From: Anoplopoma fimbria
Taxonomy: Eukaryota > Chordata > Actinopteri > Perciformes > Anoplopomatidae
Assembly (NCBI RefSeq): GCF_027596085.1
Contig: NC_072467.1
Coordinates: forward strand, 4,372,361-4,436,360
Length of the DNA: 64,000 nt
Direction of reading: 5' to 3'
Part shown: one piece after another, positions 57,901-64,000 of the stretch
Layout of the letters: each line of letters starts with the position of its first letter
How positions within the stretch are numbered: position 1 is the first letter of the stretch
Program-made: the position numbers and the translations under genes
The notes under the pieces: generated by a model
What the model was told of the DNA's origin: nothing
The model's database searches: none
The model's input: only the letters and a program-made list of their open reading frames with translations

Positions 57901-59258
57901 GGCCATAGAAACGGTTCTGAGTAAATTTTGGAGTGTTGTCATTCTGGTCAATGACATTGATAACGAGCTCCATGGGCTCCTCAGCCTTCATGCCCTCGTG
58001 CAGTGCATGGGCCCACAGCTGTAACACACACAACATACTATTCTGATAGCATCAGTTTGCATAAGGATAAAGACAGTTATGGGATTGACTGTTTAAAAAG
58101 TGAGATTACGCTTTTTGTTTTAGCTCACGCTGTATTTGGCTGTAGCCTCCCTGTCCAGTGGCTGGGTCACAAACAGCACTCCAGATCGCCGATCTACAGT
58201 GAAAACACCCTCGGGGGGCTGATCAGCACCGGGTCCAGTGATGCTGTAGGTTATCGACACCTTTTTGTCATTGTTTGACTTTATCTAAACAAGAGATATT
58301 TCAGTCAAGACCGCTTTAGTCAAAGAAAATTTAGGGAAAATGCAATCAGTTCTATTTGCTTAATACTACGTTATTTACCTTCACCATCAATTTAGGATAT
58401 GGACCCCTGTCATTTTCTGGAAAGCTGATTGCTGGAACAACCCATTCCCTCTTCATCCGTTTCAAACTGCCAGACAGGTGCGCAAACTCAGCGGTGGGGA
58501 GCTGCTCGAGGTCCAAGTCACGGTTCTGTTTGAATCAGAACAGAATTTTCAACTCAGATATATAATTTCAATCTAATCGATATATCATTTCAATCTAATC
58601 GATAAACCAAGTTCAAGCTTACCTTTAAATGTTTGCCTCTTGTGATTTCATTACTCGTACAGTTGATTCTGTTGTTCAAGCAGCGTGGCTGAGTTTCTGC
58701 TGCAGCCAGAATAGCTAAACACTGAGGAACCAACATCATTCAAACTTTGTCCAATTCAAATACACCATCCCATAACTCACTTAAGGAATAACACTATACA
58801 CACTATATAATAATTTGATATTGAACTTAAATGGGAGTGCAATACAGTTTGGGTGTAGGAAGGCATACATATTTTGTATTTGAGTATTAAATAGTATTAT
58901 TTACTTCTTGTACTGCACTTTACAAAAACAGAATTATTCCATTTTAATATACATTTTGCTTTTAAGAATACAAAAACACTGAGAGCTGTTCAGACATAGT
59001 TACGATTTTAAACGACAAAATGAAGACAAAAAAATATACCAAGTGAAAAACAATAAATATATTAAATATAAATGATATACAGGTGAGCTCAGCAATAGAA
59101 AGTTTTCTGAGTGCAGGAAGAAATGTTCAAGTTATAGTGAACCAGTCACAATAAAAACTAGTGACTGAAAGAAAAATAATTATTTATGTTTTAACACTCA
59201 CCCACAACAAAGAGAGCACCTTCCAAGTCCTTCTGTTCTCCGTCATCTTCTTCAGCAT
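54690..59258 (-). CDS. Classical cadherin with E-cadherin-like tail
   Basis: Fifteen exons: 59258-59202, 58721-58623, 58525-58379, 58284-58129, 58018-57877, 57790-57627, 57545-57417, 57324-57139, 57041-56797, 56678-56536, 56443-56219, 55932-55708, 55656-55499, 55219-55076 and 54941-54690. Phases are continuous and give 823 aa. The layout is a signal peptide, a short prodomain, a furin-type site RMKR ending at residue 78, then mature [12 protein letters not shown] with the adhesive Trp2. Five EC repeats follow, with DQNDN, DSNDN, DKNEP and DVNDN calcium motifs. The transmembrane segment is at about 629-658. The tail has the p120 core ([11 protein letters not shown]) and the beta-catenin region ([19 protein letters not shown], then [12 protein letters not shown]). 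It mediates calcium-dependent cell adhesion. The tail is closest to cdh1-type cadherins, but EC1 has HAL rather than HAV. It may be a fish-specific paralogue (cdh26/cdh27-like); I give no symbol. Confidence 0.93.
55499..55656 (-). CDS. Cadherin transmembrane and juxtamembrane exon
   Basis: The exon starts at the TTTAG acceptor (phase 1), not at the nearer CTCAG, because only the first keeps the frame with the exon ending at 55708. It encodes (F)AQIFLLTTV, nine Leu, the basic stop RRKRR and the p120-catenin-binding juxtamembrane core [16 protein letters not shown]. Confidence 0.88.
56098..56160 (+). mobile_element. L2-clade LINE/SINE 3' tail fragment
   Basis: The sequence GTAAGTCGCTTTGGATAAAA, then GCGTCTTAAATGACTGTAATG with TGTAA-type repeats, matches the stem-loop and short tandem tail that I know from fish L2-type elements and their partner SINEs. 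Only the 3' end is present, as usual for 5'-truncated copies. It lies in the cadherin intron between 55932 and 56219. Confidence 0.65.
58567..58606. repeat. Two-copy 22-bp tandem duplication
   Basis: The unit ATTTCAATCTAATCGATA with a short spacer is present twice in tandem, in the intron just outside the cadherin prodomain exon 58379-58525. Confidence 0.85.
59202..59258 (-). CDS. Cadherin first coding exon (signal peptide)
   Basis: It encodes [19 protein letters not shown], followed by [11 protein letters not shown] from the next exon. Together these form a basic start and hydrophobic core typical of a signal peptide. A second in-frame ATG at 59246 (MTENRR) is an equally plausible start. 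The next exon must use the acceptor before 58721: a nearer AG at 58715 would break the frame. Confidence 0.85.
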
Positions 59259-60535
59259 AGAAACCCTACAGGTCTTTCCTCCACCGTCGCTGCTCTGGGT
59301 CTGCTGCTCTGTTCCAGTGGCAGCCTGCTAAGTTTGTGGTGTTTACTAACTCACCTTCAGAGCTCCTCAGTCAGCAGGATTAATATATTATCTCCCAGAC
59401 TCACTACAACCAGTATTTGTTAATTTAGCGGCCTGTGACTATAGTAATCATGCTGCGCTTTGCTTTGCTTTGCTTCAAATGATTTTGAGTAGTTGTTTGA
59501 TTTTATCAGTGAAATGTTGGTGAGAAAACAAAGAAGCTAGAGGTGACCTCGGTTGCTGTCAGACACGCAAGTCTCTGTTTATGCACTCCACTCTCACCTT
59601 TTGGCCAGTGTAGCGATGCACCTTTCTCTGAGAGTAGCAGTGTTTACATAACACTTGAGGATCACATTGAATCCCGAGACACTCGGCACTAATATGCAGG
59701 CAGTTTATTTTGAAAACTTGTTTGCCACACAGCTTTGGATGTCAAGCTCTCTACTTTTGACCTAACATAAGTTGGCCTGTGTATTTACTTTGACTTTATT
59801 CACTTTTTAATCCAAATATCTCTGTGATTAAAAACACACAAGCGAAACTAAATACTTTCTCAATTGCTTAATAGAGTGTCAACTTAAATAAATCCAACAA
59901 CCATGCTGAAAACAGTACATTTATTATTTATAAGCAAGCACTTACATATGATTGACCAAATAATATAAAACAATAAAATAAATAAAAAGACACAGAACAC
60001 AAAATAAATAACAAAACAAACAGTTCACATATAGGTTAATCCCAAGTAAAAAAAAAAAAAAAAACCTTCACAGATAAGATTGTCTAAAGCAAAGTGCAAG
60101 AAAAAGTAAACAAACATTCAAAAAGGGAACAAAGTGAGTGAGTGCTTTATTCTGTAGAATTGTAACTGCAAACTTTTCCATTTTTTTTTAACATCGAACT
60201 CAGGTGATGTATATAAAATGTCCATCATAAATACACTGAAGGATCAAATTATTTTTGCCATAAAATCGGTATCTTAACTTGATAAATGCTACAATTCGGA
60301 ATGTAACCTTTAGTCTATAGACTAGTGAATCTTTACTTGTATTGTGTGCTTGTACATAATAACACAACACTGAAAACTGCCCTTTCAATAAAAAATATTT
60401 ATAAACCAATGTATGTAACAGGTTGTAATGATCATCCTTTTTTGTCCAAAAAATATAAAGAAGATATGAGCCTGGAGAAATTGTTGACTACACATTTTTT
60501 AAATCTTTGTCCAGCATTGTAAAAAAAACATTTTG
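59259..60535. other. Cadherin promoter region and pdp2 3' UTR
   Basis: This lies between the cadherin start and the pdp2 stop. It is AT-rich, and no other exon was found. The left part should hold the cadherin 5' UTR and promoter, and the right part the pdp2 3' UTR. A minus-strand AATAAA at 60151-60146 is a candidate pdp2 poly(A) signal. Confidence 0.6.
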
Positions 60536-63328
60536 CTAGCTGTGTTGAGGTCTGGCCAGGTCAGAGTTCAGATACACCACAGTAGCTGTGATATCATCCC
60601 TGTACATTCTAGCTAGGTCCTCTGGCAAGGCGAGCATAGTGGCCAGTCTCTCCTGGCTCAGTTCTCCGTACTCCCCAGTGCCGAGAGCATGTCTGATGAG
60701 GTGTGTAGCTGCGTTGGTGTCTAAAGCGGGGGAGGCACGGGCCTGGCGTTTTAGCAAGAGCTCATGCATCTGACCCAATTTCATTTGCCTCTCAGATGGA
60801 GAAACAGGAGCCTGGTAAAAGAAACAAAAGAAAAAGATTATAGGATTAAAAACCCAAAGAAATTAGCAATTTTCAAGGTGAATTTTGGATTCTGTGAATC
60901 AGGGATACATCAATACATGTCACTTTCAATCTACAAACGAACCTGAAGGTGAATCCCACTCAGGTGCTCTCCAACGAGTCGCACAGCCTCCTCGTTCCCT
61001 AGTTCATCCCACAGCCCGTCAGTGCCGAGGATCAGGAAACGGTCCTGAGGTCTCAGCTTGTGATGGGTTATCTCCGGTGCCACATCCAGATAGGGTGGAG
61101 TTAGGTAGTTAGGTGGAGTGTACTGGTACAGGTTGAGAGAGTCCAGGTCCACTCCAGATTCCAGGCTGGCTAAAATGCTCTGCTGCAACTCAAGGCTCCA
61201 CTTGAATCTTACGTCACCAAACGCACGCAGTGGCATCAAAATCTGACAACACCATAAAAAGCTTAGGACCAGTGACCTATTTTCAAAATTCAGCAGTTAG
61301 CTCATTGTACAGTGCCTGTTATGCGTTATGCCATAAAGAACTCTCACCCCAAGCAGTCTGTCATCTGTGACCACTGTATCTCTCTCTGAGGGCGGATGCT
61401 TGCTCTTGATCTGCTCCACCTCAGCCTGGTTCTGTGTGTTGTGGTCCTGGGAAAGGGGCAAAGCGCTCCAAGATCCATCCTCCTCCAGGACCCCCAATAC
61501 TGCTCGGCAGTCTCCGGCATTCGCCACGTGGATCCTGTCTGTCCCGACGTGAGCCACACAGGCAGTGGATCCTGCAAACGCAACCTGGACAGATGACGGT
61601 GCGTGTTTTTAAACATTGTGTGAACTTGAACAGGCTGAAGCATCAAAGAGAGGTTTGCGTTGGTACCTGGATGGCTGTGCTTTTCATCAGGTCATTGCAA
61701 AGAGGGACTTGAGCCTCCAACGAGATGTCAGCGTCGAGTCGTTTAAAAGAACACTCCAGGGCATCCAGAGGACTAAAAAAAAGGTTGTGAGGGAAATCAG
61801 AAGGAAAAGAGTTCTGATCAGTAGCACATGAGTAGGCACGTCCATCTACAGAATATGTAGATAAAATGTGGATATACTGTACTAAGTGGAGGTCACAAAC
61901 TCCGAAACTGTTCATCTCTACTGACATGGTGTATCAAATAGACCAACAGCGTTTTGCAATCACAGACAGCAACACACTCACACACACAAATTCCTGATAG
62001 GAAAATACAGACTATACATTGCAGGAATGCAAATCTTTAGTGTTTAACTCCCAATCAAAAAACAGGAAAAACCTAATATAAACATTTATTAAATTCTAAC
62101 ATGAACCAGGTCTTTTTATTAGCTGATGCAAAACAGTAAAATGTCAAATGCCAAATGAAGGGAAAGGAAAAGGGACAGGGGGTCATTTCTTTTTAACAGC
62201 ATAATATACGAACCCAACTCAAAAGAATGACCCCTATTTAAGTTTGCTAGAGTTGTACGTCTTTGTACCTACCTCATGCCTTCACCATGCTCCTCACTGT
62301 CCAGTAATTCTTGCCAGAAGACTCTGAGGTGGTCAATGTAGAGGGAAGCAGATTCACGATAGTTGAAGTCTGCATGGTGTTTGTACCACTGCAAGATGGG
62401 AGGAACAGCTCTGCCATGCTCCATGCCGTTCTCCAGCTCCTCCAGGCTCTGCTTTGACATCATTGCAACTGCAGCGTAGTACAGCAGACGCTCACTGACA
62501 GCCTGGGCACACGCCCAGCCCCCATGGCCGTCAAACACTCCAAAGAGCATGCCCTTAGACTGGATAAGAAATAGAAAAATGACCTTAAAAGTAACAAGTA
62601 GGGGGATGGATAGGGTTGCAGACAGAGGAGAGAAAACACACACCTGTAAGCAGGTGGCTGCACTGCGACGGTCTTCATTGGGTGTGTTAGCAGCCAGCTG
62701 GTTGCTCTCAAACTTTCTGACAGCACTGAGTCCCCTGCCATCAAACTCTGGCACACTCACAATCTGTAAACATACACAGAGAAATAGAGGGTTACTCAAT
62801 GGCAAAGGTGTATATATATGTAATACTCATATCTTATTAGTTTGAAAATATAACATTTGAGAGAGTATGATGACCTCAGAAACACGGCTGTGTTTTCATA
62901 TCTTGTTTTGGTAGTTTCAGAGACACCATCACATCCATTACCTGCTCATTAGATCGCAGAATGCTGTTGATTTGAACCCTGCTGAGCTGGAAGTCTAGGT
63001 CCTGACGAGTGGAGAGGGGCCGCCTACCATGAGGCCAATTCCCAGTCTCCTCACCAGTGAGACACAACCTGTCCGATCTGCAGGAACCCCAGGATGAGTA
63101 GTTACATTGGTGGGCTGGTCGAGGCTGAGAACACGGGGATGCTACAGAGTGGGTGTACTGAATGGATGGAAAGAGAGTGATGATGAATAAAGCTATATAT
63201 CAAAATGTAATACTCAAGTTACAGTCAATCACAGGGTAACACACCTGGAAAGGGGCAGTGGGGCTGGAGAGTGTCAATGTGTAGCTTGAGGCTCTTTGCA
63301 GGATGCTGGTGCACACACGTCCTGACAT
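60536..63328 (-). CDS. pdp2: Pyruvate dehydrogenase phosphatase catalytic subunit 2
   Basis: Eight exons: 63328-63245, 63157-62942, 62763-62644, 62559-62273, 61772-61667, 61584-61348, 61242-60943 and 60811-60536. Phases are continuous and give 541 aa. It is a PP2C (PPM) family Mg2+-dependent phosphatase that removes phosphate from the E1-alpha subunit in the mitochondrial matrix and so reactivates the pyruvate dehydrogenase complex. Visible motifs are FGVFDGHGG (metal-binding Asp about 150), AFAGSTACVAHV, ANAGDCRAVLG (about 296), MPLRAFGDV, GTDGLWDEL and the C-terminal YRDDITATVVYLNS (about 521). The first 28 residues carry arginines and serines but no acidic residue, as expected for a mitochondrial presequence. 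The ending ALPEDLARMYRDDITATVVY matches PDP2 better than PDP1. The gene is complete with no damaged motif. Confidence 0.95.
61773..62272 (-). other. pdp2: pdp2 intron of about 500 bp
   Basis: This separates the exon ending GEGM(S) from the exon starting PLDALECSFKRLD. It is AT-rich, with nothing recognisable in it. Confidence 0.8.
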
Positions 63329-63860
63329 CTCTAACAGGCAACGCTGCTGGGTGACGTGTTGTTCAACCTAATCACCCAGAACCTGTGTGGAGAGAGAGAG
63401 AGGACATTGATAAGGTTAAGATACCAGCATGACACTTGACAACCAATGAGCTAACGTAAAAGCGAGCTAGCTAGGTGTTCTGCAAGTTCTGCTACAGTTA
63501 ACACACCGTGTGCAATGACGTAAGAGCAATACGTCACCTCTGGTTAGGACATTTGAGTGGAGTTGTTATGTGTGAGCTAGCTAACGTTTGATACGACATA
63601 CAGCCTTAAAGCGTAACGTTAGCTTGCTGGCTAGCTTCACCAACGTTTACCATATAAAGTGACGAAACGTAAGCTTGATCCAAACAGACACACTGACTGG
63701 TTTATATGATAAGCACTCCAATAAACACGATGACGCCAACTTAATTGATAAAATACGTACAAACTTACAAATGAATCGCTGTCGAGCGTCAGAACTCCGT
63801 ACGTGACGTCGATACGTCACAACGTCTGACGTCGGCATCGCACGCACTGTTGTAGTCCTT
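63329..63860 (-). promoter_or_regulatory. pdp2: pdp2 5' UTR and CRE-rich promoter candidate
   Basis: Upstream of the pdp2 ATG lies an acceptor-like GTGATTAG near 63365. Further up is a strong minus-strand donor CATTT|GTAAGT at 63769/63768, which suggests a noncoding first exon. Around 63802-63834 there are three CRE/ATF-like sites in 35 bp: GTGACGTC at 63803-63810, ACGTCAC at about 63814-63820 and TGACGTCG at 63827-63834. This pocket is CpG-rich compared with its AT-rich surroundings. It is a promoter by inference only, and a divergent gene beyond the window end cannot be excluded. Confidence 0.5.
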
Positions 63861-63894
63861 GCTGGTCGCGTTTGGGAGAAAAAAAAGAAAAGGC

Positions 63895-64000
63895 ATCGGG
63901 AAAAGATTAAGATAAAATAAGATAATCCTTTATTAGTAATTCCATAGATATTGCAAAAAACATATAGAAAAAACAAACAAGTATTTTAAATAAGTAAGTA
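63895..64000. repeat. AT-rich end of window, possible dispersed repeat
   Basis: AGATAAAATAAGATAATCCT followed by TTATTAGT resembles the start of a dispersed element I have seen often in fish intergenic DNA, where such AGATAA runs precede CCTTTATTAGT. The copy is cut by the window end and the family cannot be named. Confidence 0.35.

Noticed and set aside
62269..62805. 178-codon frame read as one continuous pdp2 segment
   Set aside because: It reads through an intron (62643-62560). The conserved PDP text breaks exactly at the GT-AG junctions, so two exons are correct.

Overview
The window is vertebrate nuclear DNA, most likely from a ray-finned (percomorph-type) teleost. The evidence is GT-AG introns throughout, small exons with conserved phases, a very high load of long (CA/GT)n arrays (more than 20 in 64 kb), an L2-like 3' tail typical of fish genomes, and proteins close to vertebrate FRMD4A, a classical cadherin and PDP2. 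I cannot name the species. There is no bacterial, viral, CRISPR or toxin content.

Layout. Positions 1-12,350 hold no gene I can support: intergenic DNA or a 5' intron with many microsatellites. Positions 12,360-13,280 look like a GC-richer promoter and untranslated first exon with CRE-type sites. Positions 15,685-46,523 (+) carry the full coding part of a frmd4a gene: 22 shared coding exons and two alternative last exons, covering a FERM domain, the CUPID (DUF3338) domain and a long Ser/Pro/Gly-rich tail. An intact tRNA-Met(CAT) gene lies antisense in a late frmd4a intron, with a half-tRNA relic about 500 bp away in the same intron. Positions 46,524 to about 49,790 are the probable frmd4a 3' UTR. 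Three genes on the minus strand follow, convergent with frmd4a: a six-exon four-pass membrane protein (51,609-52,954; TMEM253/MS4A-like), a 15-exon classical cadherin with an E-cadherin-like tail (54,690-59,258; 823 aa), and an eight-exon pdp2 gene for mitochondrial pyruvate dehydrogenase phosphatase subunit 2 (60,536-63,328; 541 aa). A CRE-rich stretch upstream of pdp2 near 63.8 kb looks like its promoter.

How the genes relate. FRMD4A proteins link the Par3 polarity complex to cytohesin Arf6-GEFs at epithelial junctions, and the cadherin binds catenins at the same junctions. The two therefore act in neighbouring processes, but nothing here shows co-regulation. PDP2 is a mitochondrial metabolic enzyme and its proximity is probably only positional.

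Most notable observations: a one-base loss in a G6 run of the large frmd4a tail exon, supported independently by downstream frame conservation and exon phase; two alternative frmd4a C-termini, one ending in a class I PDZ-type motif; a near-perfect 41-bp-arm hairpin in an intron; GT arrays that abut a 5' splice site and nearly replace a polypyrimidine tract; and a HAL tripeptide at the classical HAV position of the cadherin. I found no convincing previously undescribed multi-gene system.
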